From the NCBI GenBank assembly GCA_964487605.1, contig CAZARU010000003.1, positions 62,001 to 126,000 of the forward strand: DNA of 64,000 nt. Reading direction: 5' to 3'. The notes under the pieces were generated by a model. It ran no database searches, had not been told where the DNA came from, and saw only the letters and a list, made by a program, of their open reading frames with translations. Position numbers and translations under genes: made by a program. Shown piece by piece: positions 9,360 to 17,404 of this stretch. Origin of the DNA: JAJDAH01 sp964487605 (GTDB taxonomy: Bacteria; Myxococcota_A; Polyangia; Polyangiales; Polyangiaceae). How positions within the stretch are numbered: position 1 is the first letter of the stretch; every line of letters starts with the position of its first letter.

Positions 9360-10402
9360 TCGATGGTCTTCGGAGGGCTCCGCCGATCGTCGTCCCGAAC
9401 CGTAGCTTGGGCGTCGAACTCCCGCAAGACGCCGCTGGGCGCATCACCGGGCTTTCCTTCGAGAATCCGGTGGAGAAACGGCCCGGTGACGACGGTTCCC
9501 AGCGCAGCCGGGACGACGTACTCGACGGCGGAGAACGCCAGAGCCGCGGCCAGCAACTCCGCCGGAGCGGCGACGTCCCGAAGCAAGAGGAGCACGAGTC
9601 CCTCACGAGCTCCCACCCCGAAGAGCGTGATGGGGACACGGCCACCGACGACGCACAGCGGAAAGCGCGCGAGCGCGGTGAGGACGTCGGGGTCTGGCGA
9701 CAGCGCGACGAGCAGCCCGACGAAGATGAGCGTCTCGGCGGCGACGGCGATCCCCGCGTGGACGACGGCCATGACCGAGGCACCCCCGTGCCGACTCGCC
9801 GAGGACCGCTGGAGGGCGACCACGAGCGCGCCGACGCGGCCCGACGCGAACCGGCCCGCCAGCCCACGCGCGATGGGCAGCGCCAGCCATCCGCCGCCCA
9901 CCACCGCCACGAGGGCGACGACGAGCAGCGCTCCGTGCGCGAGCTGGTTCGTGGGGCGCGCCATCCAGCCCGCCGCGGCGAACGCCAGGAGCCACGCGAG
10001 CTTCAGCCACAGGATGAGGGCGCTGGCCACGCTCGCTCGACCGATCTCCACGCCATGCAGCCGCGCGAGATAGGCGACGCGTCCCGCGGCCCCGGCGCCG
10101 ACGGGCAGCAAGCCCTGAAGCCCCAGGCTTCCGACCGTGGCGATCACGGCCACGCGAAGCCGCACGACGACACCGAACGCGCGCAGCGCCCAGCGCAGGA
10201 GCTCCGCCGATTGAACCGTGTTGAAGAAGAGCGCGGCGAGCGTCGCCGCGACGAGTACGCCGAGGGGTGCCTCCGTGACGGCTGCAGTGACGCCGCGCGC
10301 GTCGACGGACCCGAGCGCGAGGGCGAGCAACACGACGGAGACCGTCGCGGCAGCGCCCAGGCGCGCCGCGCGTCGAAGGCCATCCCTGTCGGAGTCGGTC
10401 AC
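9356..10402 (-). CDS. LPG-synthase-TM / UPF0104 family membrane protein
   Basis: 348 residues from GTG at 10402, chosen because it overlaps the upstream stop as GTGA; the frame is open further upstream but would run deep into that gene. About eight hydrophobic helices are spaced as in the integral-membrane domain of lysylphosphatidylglycerol synthase/flippase (UPF0104). The family-typical segment around GGRVPITLFGVGAREG is present. The soluble aminoacyl-transferase domain of MprF is absent. Such proteins often translocate lipids or glycolipids, so it could move an intermediate or product across the inner membrane (inference). Coupled by 4-bp overlaps at both ends. Confidence 0.8.
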   Translation of the reverse strand: MTDSDRDGLRRAARLGAAATVSVVLLALALGSVDARGVTAAVTEAPLGVLVAATLAALFFNTVQSAELLRWALRAFGVVVRLRVAVIATVGSLGLQGLLPVGAGAAGRVAYLARLHGVEIGRASVASALILWLKLAWLLAFAAAGWMARPTNQLAHGALLVVALVAVVGGGWLALPIARGLAGRFASGRVGALVVALQRSSASRHGGASVMAVVHAGIAVAAETLIFVGLLVALSPDPDVLTALARFPLCVVGGRVPITLFGVGAREGLVLLLLRDVAAPAELLAAALAFSAVEYVVPAALGTVVTGPFLHRILEGKPGDAPSGVLREFDAQATVRDDDRRSPPKTIE

Positions 10403-11709
10403 GGCGTACCGCGGTCGATGGCGTCGTCCGGTGGAACCCAGTGGTCGGGCGTCTCGAGCAGGGCGCTCGCCAGTCGCTCCACGTGCCGCGCCAGGAAGGA
10501 GTGGTGGAGCGGAAGAAGGACGGCGTGGCGCTCGATCCAGCGCGACACCCACTCGGCGCGCCCGCCCTGTTCGGCTCGGGCGGAGAGGTCCGTCATGGGC
10601 GAGCGGAGCGCCCCGACGCCATGGCGCGCCAGGGCCAGGATGGCGGCCTTCGGGTCGTGCGCATAGGCCACCATCATGAGCTCCGTCGATTCCCGGTCGG
10701 CGCCCGCGCGCGTGAGTAGGACGCGTCCGTCCACGGCGCTGCGGAGCGTGTCGGCGATCTTCGAGCGGCGCGCACGCCGGCCCTCGAGGTCGTCTATCTG
10801 ACGGAGCGCGACCGCCGCCTGGTACGCGGTGAACGGTTCACCTTCGTCGGCGCCACGCTTGAGGAGCGGACGCACGGCCTTCTTGTACAGGCCCTTCAGG
10901 TCCATCTGGGACTCGGCGACGAGTCGCGTGGCGGGGTAGGTCACCAGGTCGTGGGCCGGCGTGCTCGTCGCCACGGCCAGGGCCGCGTGCGCCAGCAGCT
11001 TCGCCGGGCCGGGGGCGCTTCGGAGGCGTCGGACACCCTGAAGCGCGTAGCGCACCTCGGCAGCCACGGTCGGACTGGCGGACCACACGACGCCTCCGCC
11101 GTGGGCCTGGATGACCTTGAAAGGCGCGAAGCTCGTGAACGCGCAGGTGCCGACCGACCCGACGAGCCGTCCGCCATGGGTCGCGCCGAGCGCGTGCGCG
11201 GCGTCCTCGATGAGGGGGACGTTGCCACACGCCGCGAGCAGCTCGTCGAGATCGCCCGGGTGGCCGAAGGAGTGGCACACCACCACGGCTGCCGTGCGAG
11301 CGCCGAGGACGCGTTCCACCTCTTGCGGGCGCACGTTGCAGTCGTAGGGTCGAACGTCTGCGAGCACGGGGCGGTAGCCACTGTCGACGATCGCCTGCCA
11401 GACCGAGACGTCCGTGTACGCGGGGATGACGACCTCGCCGTTCTGGACACGCGCGCAGCTCGCCAGGAGCGCGCGCAGGCCGTCCCGGCCGCGGTTGACC
11501 ACCGTGGCGTTGGGCGCGACGTGTCCGAGCCGCTCCTCGAGCGCGCTCACGAGGGTCACCGCATCGGTCTGGCCGAGGACCGCGCGCCCGTAGTCTGCGA
11601 AGTCCGACCACCGAAACCACGGGATCGCGGCCGGAACCGTCCGCGTTCGCAGCGGGGGTCCGTGCGCGCGGCCGCGTTCACGCGTCCGGTCGTCGACGTC
11701 GCTCGGCAT
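10399..11709 (-). CDS. DegT/DnrJ/EryC1/StrS-family PLP aminotransferase
   Basis: 436 residues from ATG at 11709, starting inside the upstream rSAM gene (32-bp overlap). Family marks include IEDAAHALGA (Asp169, which pairs with the pyridine nitrogen of PLP) and FTSFAPFK (Lys198, Schiff-base lysine), followed by AHGGGVV. Family members usually transaminate keto-sugars to amino sugars, sometimes other carbonyls. In this operon it is likely to install an amine on a sugar or on an rSAM-generated ketone (inference). Length is somewhat above the usual 370-400 because of about 30 extra N-terminal residues. Confidence 0.9.
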   Translation of the reverse strand: MPSDVDDRTRERGRAHGPPLRTRTVPAAIPWFRWSDFADYGRAVLGQTDAVTLVSALEERLGHVAPNATVVNRGRDGLRALLASCARVQNGEVVIPAYTDVSVWQAIVDSGYRPVLADVRPYDCNVRPQEVERVLGARTAAVVVCHSFGHPGDLDELLAACGNVPLIEDAAHALGATHGGRLVGSVGTCAFTSFAPFKVIQAHGGGVVWSASPTVAAEVRYALQGVRRLRSAPGPAKLLAHAALAVATSTPAHDLVTYPATRLVAESQMDLKGLYKKAVRPLLKRGADEGEPFTAYQAAVALRQIDDLEGRRARRSKIADTLRSAVDGRVLLTRAGADRESTELMMVAYAHDPKAAILALARHGVGALRSPMTDLSARAEQGGRAEWVSRWIERHAVLLPLHHSFLARHVERLASALLETPDHWVPPDDAIDRGTP

Positions 11710-12739
11710 AGTTGCGCGTCAGAAGGTTCCAGACCGTCGATGGGTTCCAGGAGAACAGCAGGTTCTTCTCTATGTTGTGGGCGGCCCAGCACTGAGCGCC
11801 GCGACAATCCACTGCCGGAAGCCGCCGCCACGCTTCCTTCACGCCCAGCTCGAAGACGTCGGGTGCGTCATGACAGCGGGCATCGCCGACCGTTCGGGAG
11901 CAGGGGTAGAGCTTGCCGTCCACTTCCAACCGACACGTGATGCGACCGGCGTGGCAGGGCAGGTCGTGCTCCGCGGGGAACCGCATCAGAATCTCGAGCG
12001 CCGGTGTGGAGTTCCACACGAAGCGGCGCTTTTCCGGATCCTCGAGGACGCTGCGCATCACCTCGCGATAGCGGATCAGGTCGGGGGCCTCGGGGTTCGA
12101 CTCCTTCGAGCCGATGACGTGCAGCGCGCCCGGCTGCAGGACGATGAACGTCCCGTGCCTCCTCGCGAGATCGACGAAGAAGTCGATCTCCTCCAGGTTT
12201 CGCCGGAAGAGCGCGACGGAGAAAGCGAAGCGCTTGCCCGCCGTCGCGAGGACGTCGAGCCCGCGCAGCATGTTGCGATACGACCCTGCGCCGCGATACG
12301 CATCGTGAATCTCCTCCGGCCCATCGACGCTCACCACGAACGCGTCGCATCGATCCACGATTGGACGAGACTCGGCCAGCAGCGCGCCGTTGGTGTTGAT
12401 GCTGCTGCTCATCCCCAGGTCCCGGATGCGATCCAGCAGAGGCGGCAGGTCCTTTCTCACCAGCGGCTCGCCGCCCGTGAGGTGGACGCGCCGGCAGCCC
12501 ATTTCGGCGAGCTGATCGACGATTCCGAGCGCAACCTCCAGGGAAGGCCCGCGCGGCCCGCTGTGACGGCTGCAGAACGGACAGCGCGAGTTGCAGAGGT
12601 TCGTGATGCTCCACCCTATGCCCAGGAGCTGACGCTGTCCGGCTTTCGACGCGAGCGCGAACCGGGCGGCGGTGTGCACGAGGTCCAGGGGGCGCATGAA
12701 CGCGTGCGTGATCGTGCCCGTCGCATCGACTCGTGGCAA
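11678..12739 (-). CDS. Radical SAM/SPASM-type protein (MoaA/PqqE-like)
   Basis: 353 residues from a TTG at 12739; an ATG 14 codons downstream (12697) is an alternative start. The core reads SITNLCNSRCPFC (Cys49, 53, 56), HLTGGEPLVRKDL, INTNG and VSVDGPEEIHDAYRG, a textbook rSAM set. The C-terminal part has a SPASM-like pattern (CHAGRITCRLEVDGKLYPC, then further Cys) likely to hold an auxiliary Fe-S cluster. SPASM enzymes often modify peptides or carbohydrates. It is the first gene of the minus-strand operon and is divergent from the gene at 12789; only 49 bp separate the two starts, so the promoters must overlap. Confidence 0.88.
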   Translation of the reverse strand: MPRVDATGTITHAFMRPLDLVHTAARFALASKAGQRQLLGIGWSITNLCNSRCPFCSRHSGPRGPSLEVALGIVDQLAEMGCRRVHLTGGEPLVRKDLPPLLDRIRDLGMSSSINTNGALLAESRPIVDRCDAFVVSVDGPEEIHDAYRGAGSYRNMLRGLDVLATAGKRFAFSVALFRRNLEEIDFFVDLARRHGTFIVLQPGALHVIGSKESNPEAPDLIRYREVMRSVLEDPEKRRFVWNSTPALEILMRFPAEHDLPCHAGRITCRLEVDGKLYPCSRTVGDARCHDAPDVFELGVKEAWRRLPAVDCRGAQCWAAHNIEKNLLFSWNPSTVWNLLTRNYAERRRRPDA

Positions 12740-12788
12740 GTCTGCCCTGCGCGTTGACGGCCTCGGTGGCTGAAAGTATGCGTGCGGC

Positions 12789-13484
12789 GTGCTGCGGTCG
12801 CGCGCGATGCGCCTTCTCGGACATCGGGGCGCATGGCTGCTCGTCGCCTCGACCGTCGTCTACGGCATCTGTGCACTGACGTGGCCCCGGGCCATTCTGT
12901 GGGCCACCAGCAGAGAGGGACCCATCGAGCAGACGTCACACGTCGTGCTCGCCGTCGTGGTGGCTGCGTGGTTCGTGCTCGCGGGCACGTCCGTCGCGCG
13001 CGGCCGTGCGCGCGACGCATGGGTAGCCGTTCCCATCGCGCTCTATCTGGCGTTCCTGCTGCTGGAGGAGATCGACTGGGGGCTCGTCTACGGAGTGGAC
13101 ATCGGATTCGAGCGCGCGTTCGGAGCGCCCGCCATCCACACCTTGGTCAGGAACCCGGTGCACCTCTGGAACGACGTACAGTTCTGGGCGGTCCTGCCGG
13201 CGATCGCCTGGTTTAGCACGCCGCTGATGACGTGGGGTCGCGCGCCTGACGCCCGGGCGGCGCGCCCGGTCCCGACCCTCGACGACTCCATCGTCTTCGC
13301 CGCGACGCTCGTCGTGGAGTTCTCCTGGAGCGGACTGGGAGTCGCCCTGGGCCTCGGACGAGACGCCCCCCTCTTCGAGGTCATGGGTTTGTACCAGCTC
13401 GTCGTCTACGTGCTGTTCGGCCAGGTCGCCCTGCGCACGCTCCGGACGCCGCCGCGAGTCGATCCGGGGACCGTTTCGAAGTAG
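12789..13484 (+). CDS. Six-helix integral membrane protein of unknown function
   Basis: 231 residues from GTG at 12789; ATG at 12807 is equally plausible. About six hydrophobic segments are visible, with an acidic LLEEIDWG segment between two of them. No family was recognised. It is divergent from the first gene of the rSAM operon and is followed 10 bp later by a lipoprotein gene, so it may form a small envelope-directed operon linked to the cluster (inference). Confidence 0.72.
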   Translation: MLRSRAMRLLGHRGAWLLVASTVVYGICALTWPRAILWATSREGPIEQTSHVVLAVVVAAWFVLAGTSVARGRARDAWVAVPIALYLAFLLLEEIDWGLVYGVDIGFERAFGAPAIHTLVRNPVHLWNDVQFWAVLPAIAWFSTPLMTWGRAPDARAARPVPTLDDSIVFAATLVVEFSWSGLGVALGLGRDAPLFEVMGLYQLVVYVLFGQVALRTLRTPPRVDPGTVSK

Positions 13485-13494
13485 ACTCGCCCCC

Positions 13495-14298
13495 GTGTCG
13501 CCGAGGGGTTCAGATTGGGTGTGTGGGGTCGTCGCGATGGCAGCGGCCGGATGTGGCGCCAGCGTCGAAGTGGCCAGCGGCTCGGGAACCGAGAAGGACG
13601 GACCGGTTGACGCGGCGGCAGCGACACCCGACGTCGCGCCCCCTGCGCCCGACGGTTCGTCCACGACGCCGGTGGTCGACGTCGACGTGACGGGGGCGTG
13701 GCACCAGTGCGGCGGGCGAACGACGTTCGCCGCCGACGGCTCCTTCCGGACCGAGCGGTTCGTGCAGGAGTGCGAGGAGACGGGCACCTGGCAAATCGAG
13801 GGCGACTCGTTCGACCGATTCGTGAGCCACACGACGTGCGAGCGGTCGTCCGATCTCCGTGGCGCGGTCGCCGTGCGCCGACCGGACGTGCTGCTGCTGT
13901 TTCACGAGCAACTGCACAACGGCCGCCTGGAACTGGTGGCAGATCAGGCGAAGCGCCAGCAGTGGCGCATCGAGGGGCCCGACCCCTTCGACGGCTCGCT
14001 TCGCAGCACCATCGCGCGCATCGTCGGCGTTCCGGGCGAGGGTGTGGCTTCCGCGTGCTACTGGTCGGCGGATGGGGAGTGCGGTGGTCTGTTCTCGTGC
14101 AGCGGCAGCATTTCCCAGTGGGACATCGCCGATGGAAAGCTGGTCGGCAGTGCGTCGTGCAGCGGGGACTGCCCGTGCGGGGCCGCCCTGAGTGGGACGC
14201 TTCAGAGCGACGGAACCCTCGTCGGCAAGTACTTCGCCGCCGCCTGCGACAAATCGGTGGAAGGGACGTTCACGGCGTTCCCCGAGCCCGCCGACTGA
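13495..14298 (+). CDS. Lipoprotein of unknown function
   Basis: 267 residues from a GTG start. The signal peptide ends in a lipobox (AMAAAGC), followed by an Ala/Pro/Asp-rich linker and then a globular domain with paired cysteines and a repeated beta-rich pattern: GAWHQCGGRTTFAADGSF, TWQIEGDSFDRF and later SGTLQSDGTLVGKYF. These resemble the short beta-strand repeats of lipocalin-like envelope proteins, but no family is certain. It follows the membrane-protein gene by 10 bp and converges on the minus-strand gene ending at 14300. Confidence 0.75.
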   Translation: MSPRGSDWVCGVVAMAAAGCGASVEVASGSGTEKDGPVDAAAATPDVAPPAPDGSSTTPVVDVDVTGAWHQCGGRTTFAADGSFRTERFVQECEETGTWQIEGDSFDRFVSHTTCERSSDLRGAVAVRRPDVLLLFHEQLHNGRLELVADQAKRQQWRIEGPDPFDGSLRSTIARIVGVPGEGVASACYWSADGECGGLFSCSGSISQWDIADGKLVGSASCSGDCPCGAALSGTLQSDGTLVGKYFAAACDKSVEGTFTAFPEPAD

Positions 14299-14299
14299 T

Positions 14300-15451
14300 T
14301 CAGACGAACTCTACGAGCGTGACGTCGCCGGGTCGCCAGGCGCGAGATCCTGGTGAACGGACTTCCTGTCCGACGACTCGCCGCGCGAGCGCCGCGTCCG
14401 CCGTGGGTCGCTCGACGTCCGGGGGGGCGTGTTCGCCGACGTGGTCCGCTGGCGAGCGCGCGCTGGAAACGCGGCGGCCCGTCGCGTCGATCTCCGCGAT
14501 GGCGCGGGCCCCACTCTGGTCGATGGCGACGCAGCAGCGCAGCAGGCGATCCGTGCGCTCGAGCCAGGCGGGCGCTACGCGGGCCAGGTGCGTGGCCAGC
14601 GCGTCGGCGTACTCGAGCGCCGCGGAACAGTCGTAGCGGCACGGATGGAACGGGATCAGGCCCGTCACCTCTCGAATCAAGAGGTCGTTCAGTCGGTGTC
14701 GCGGCCTCGGGGTCCACGCCGCGCAGGCGCCCGCGTACGCTTCCGTCGTGGAGTGCTCGGCGAAGGTCTGGTCGAGGCCGACCACCTCCGCGAACGCCTT
14801 CACGCAGCAGGCCGGATACCCGAGGAGCTGGCCGAGCGCGAGATGATCGGCCGCGCGGGGACCACCCGGCCGATCCAGTGCGGCGCCCTCGGTCGTGCGC
14901 AGCTGCTCGGCGACCCGCGCGCTCGGGGCCGCGTAGACGATCTCGAGGTCCTGGGTGCCCCGGTGCCGCTGCCGTTGGACGTGGGCCCCGCGAATCTCCA
15001 GACGTCGCGCGACTTCATCGGCGCGCCGCGACGTGGTGCACACGCGAACGCCCGGCTTGAGGCCTGCCTCCACGGACTCCCACTCTGGATCCACGCTGAA
15101 GGTCTCGTCGGTCGCTCCGTGGCGCGTGCCAAGTGGTTCTGCGTCGATCCAGCGCAGCCGGTCACCTTGCTGCCGCGCGCGCTGCGTGATCCTCGCCAGC
15201 AGGTCGGCGCCGGCGCCGTCCGTCGTGCTCGCCTGGACGCTCAGGGCGTCCGTCGTGAGCGACCGCGTAGGGGCGCCCTCGCCGGCGTGCCGGATCGTCA
15301 CGAGGGTCCGCGCACCCGAGTCGTGCTCGTACTCGGCCTCGATGAAGCGCGGATGGACCGTGACGCGAGCTCTCCGCCAGCCCGGCGAAACTTCCGCAGG
15401 AAGGATCGCCTGGACGACGTCCTCCTGGCCCGGCGGGATCACCCGGGGCAC
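14300..15451 (-). CDS. GYPACC/PCRYDC cysteine-signature protein
   Basis: 383 residues from GTG at 15451, 16 bp after the upstream stop. The frame is open further upstream, but that part overlaps the neighbouring gene. Residues 1-200 are unrecognised. The conserved block has LLGYPACCVKAF (Cys215, 216), an N-x-L region, and FHPCRYDC (Cys271, 275), four cysteines suited to a metal or Fe-S site. The same block ends the protein encoded upstream (15468-17270). The pattern reminds me of DUF483, an uncharacterised family known from archaea, but I could not test this. It is co-transcribed with that paralogue inside the rSAM cluster. Confidence 0.78.
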   Translation of the reverse strand: MPRVIPPGQEDVVQAILPAEVSPGWRRARVTVHPRFIEAEYEHDSGARTLVTIRHAGEGAPTRSLTTDALSVQASTTDGAGADLLARITQRARQQGDRLRWIDAEPLGTRHGATDETFSVDPEWESVEAGLKPGVRVCTTSRRADEVARRLEIRGAHVQRQRHRGTQDLEIVYAAPSARVAEQLRTTEGAALDRPGGPRAADHLALGQLLGYPACCVKAFAEVVGLDQTFAEHSTTEAYAGACAAWTPRPRHRLNDLLIREVTGLIPFHPCRYDCSAALEYADALATHLARVAPAWLERTDRLLRCCVAIDQSGARAIAEIDATGRRVSSARSPADHVGEHAPPDVERPTADAALARRVVGQEVRSPGSRAWRPGDVTLVEFV

Positions 15452-15467
15452 GAACGCGTCCTGTCGC

Positions 15468-17270
15468 TCATTCTTCGAGACTCCCGAACGGGGCCGTGAA
15501 GCCGAGCATCGGGTCGGTGCGCTCGAGACGAAGCACGGGCGTTCCCGCCCTCGCGATGACCAGCGCGTTCGGGCCCAGGGTGAGCTCGTTTCCGAGAGCC
15601 ACGGCAGCGGCGAAGAGAAGATGTGCGTCGGGTGCGGCAGGGGACACTTCGACGCGCGTGTACTCGAGCCTCGGGGCGCTCCACGCACCGGCGAAGGCGA
15701 TGGCGCGGTCGCCGCCGTGATAGAGAACCGGCCGCGCGAGTGCCGAGCGCAATCGCGCGGTGGTACCGGGTGCGTGGCGCTCCGTCGCGTCGAGCGCGCG
15801 CCGTACCCACGCCACGGCCTCTGCGCAGTCGTAGCGGCAGGGGAAGAACGGCGCCAGCATCACCACCAGGTTGTTCAGCTCCCAGGGCCACGCGTCGCTG
15901 GCGATGGTGCGCGCGGCCGTCTCGTAGCGGTTCAGGGTGTTGTTGCCTCTGTCGGCCTGGTCGGCGAAGGCCGCGATGCAGCAGGCGGGATAGCCCATGA
16001 GTTCCCCCATCTCGCGAACCGCGACCGTCGGATCCCGCTCGTGCAGCGCCGCTGCGCGTCGCGCGAGCACCGCGTCGCGACCGAGGAACAGCTCCACGCG
16101 CTCCTCTCCGGACGGGTCCGGCGTCCAGGCGTCCTGCCCGTCGATGGCGGCACGATGTACGCGGCGCTCGACGTGGGCGCCGGGATGGCGAGCTCTCACC
16201 TTCGCTTCCTCCGACGGGGGAACGTCGAGCAAGAGGGCGGGCTTCAGCCCCGCCGCGAACGCCGACTCGTCGAGGTGGACCGCCAGCGCGCTGCGATCCA
16301 TCCGGTGCGCCACGCCTCCCTGCGGAAGCTCTCCGCGAAGCCCCAGGGGTGTCAGCGGATCGTCCGGGGCAGCCGCCTGCAGCCGCTCCGAGTGGCGCAA
16401 GCTTCGTCGCGTCGGTGGCAGTGAGCCCCCGAGCAAGCGGGTCGTCTCCGCGAAGAGACGCGCGACGTCAACGGCGTCCGACAGGGTGTCGCCACCGAAC
16501 CGCTCCGTGTCCACGACTTGCCCCAGCGCGCGCCGTTCCCCGGACGGCACGCGGTGGAGGCGGCTCTCGCTCGCGCCCTCGCGAGACGTCACCGTCCGGC
16601 GCTCCTCGTCGGGACGCCATGTCAGGTTCACGTCGAACGCGTCGAAGGACGCGGAGAGGCTCAACCCGTGTCCTCGTCCGATCGCCCGGAGTTCGAAGAA
16701 GGCGGCTTCGTCGGCGCGTGCCAGGCGTACGGTCAGGGTGCTCCCGTCGGTCCACGAGGCCTCACGTGGCTGCGCCTCGGGATGGAGCCGACGTGCGAGG
16801 GCGAGTCCGTGCCACAGCACCTCCCGGACGTCACCGCCGTCCTCTTCCGGCAGGCCCTCGACGACGAGCTGGGCGGTCCTCGTCGGGTGCCCCGCGGCGA
16901 GTCGCTCCAGCCAGACGCAGCCTGGCAACGTGACCCAGCCATGCGCCACCTGGATGCGTTCGCCCACGGAAGGATCAACGTCGCCGGGGTCCATCGGGGC
17001 GATTGGCCCCTGCACGACGGCAGCGTGAGAAGTTCTCGCGAGCCAGAGGGCGGCGGCCCGAGCCTCGTGGGGCGGCAGCGCGACCGCGACGACCGCGTCA
17101 GGGAAGTCAGCGAGCGCCTCGTCGAGCCTCGTGTAGGCGGGGACCTGCAGGTCGCGTCCCCCAGCTCGCCGGGAGACGGTGGCGACGAGACGCACGCGCG
17201 GAGATCCTGCCAGGGCGCGGCACCACGCTCGTGCCCGCTCGCCACCTCCGACGACGATGGCCGTCCGCAC
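15468..17270 (-). CDS. Gfo/Idh-like dehydrogenase fused to a GYPACC/PCRYDC domain
   Basis: 600 residues. Residues 1-130 are a Gfo/Idh/MocA-type Rossmann fold (AIVVGGGERARAW; VAVALPPHEARAAALWLA), though the canonical EKP motif is replaced by VQGPIAP, so the usual catalytic lysine is missing and activity may be altered. A second alpha/beta part runs to about 300. The C-terminal 300 residues carry MGYPACCIAAF (Cys430, 431) and FFPCRYDC (Cys478, 482), as in the next gene. It heads the two-gene minus-strand unit and is divergent from the rSAM gene at 17405. A dehydrogenase joined to a Cys-rich site suggests redox chemistry on an rSAM product (inference). Confidence 0.8.
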   Translation of the reverse strand: MRTAIVVGGGERARAWCRALAGSPRVRLVATVSRRAGGRDLQVPAYTRLDEALADFPDAVVAVALPPHEARAAALWLARTSHAAVVQGPIAPMDPGDVDPSVGERIQVAHGWVTLPGCVWLERLAAGHPTRTAQLVVEGLPEEDGGDVREVLWHGLALARRLHPEAQPREASWTDGSTLTVRLARADEAAFFELRAIGRGHGLSLSASFDAFDVNLTWRPDEERRTVTSREGASESRLHRVPSGERRALGQVVDTERFGGDTLSDAVDVARLFAETTRLLGGSLPPTRRSLRHSERLQAAAPDDPLTPLGLRGELPQGGVAHRMDRSALAVHLDESAFAAGLKPALLLDVPPSEEAKVRARHPGAHVERRVHRAAIDGQDAWTPDPSGEERVELFLGRDAVLARRAAALHERDPTVAVREMGELMGYPACCIAAFADQADRGNNTLNRYETAARTIASDAWPWELNNLVVMLAPFFPCRYDCAEAVAWVRRALDATERHAPGTTARLRSALARPVLYHGGDRAIAFAGAWSAPRLEYTRVEVSPAAPDAHLLFAAAVALGNELTLGPNALVIARAGTPVLRLERTDPMLGFTAPFGSLEE

Positions 17271-17307
17271 GATGGTCGAGTCTACCCCACGCTGCGCCCT
17301 CTCGCCG

Positions 17308-17324
17308 CGCCGCGAATCGCGGCG
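17308..17324. promoter_or_regulatory. 17-bp perfect palindrome in a divergent promoter region
   Basis: CGCCGCGA-A-TCGCGGCG has two perfectly complementary 8-base arms around one central base. It lies in the 134-bp gap between the divergent starts at 17270 (minus) and 17405 (plus), where an operator controlling both directions would be expected. The plus-strand start is preceded by a T-rich stretch and a TGCTACGCT sequence that could be part of a promoter. It may equally be a small hairpin, and in GC-rich DNA chance palindromes are not rare. Confidence 0.4.
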
Positions 17325-17404
17325 TGACGCGGATTCATCGCCGCCCCGGGCGCCGATCCGGGGGGCGTCGGCGGGCGCCAGGTCTTTTTGCTACGCTCTC
17401 GACC

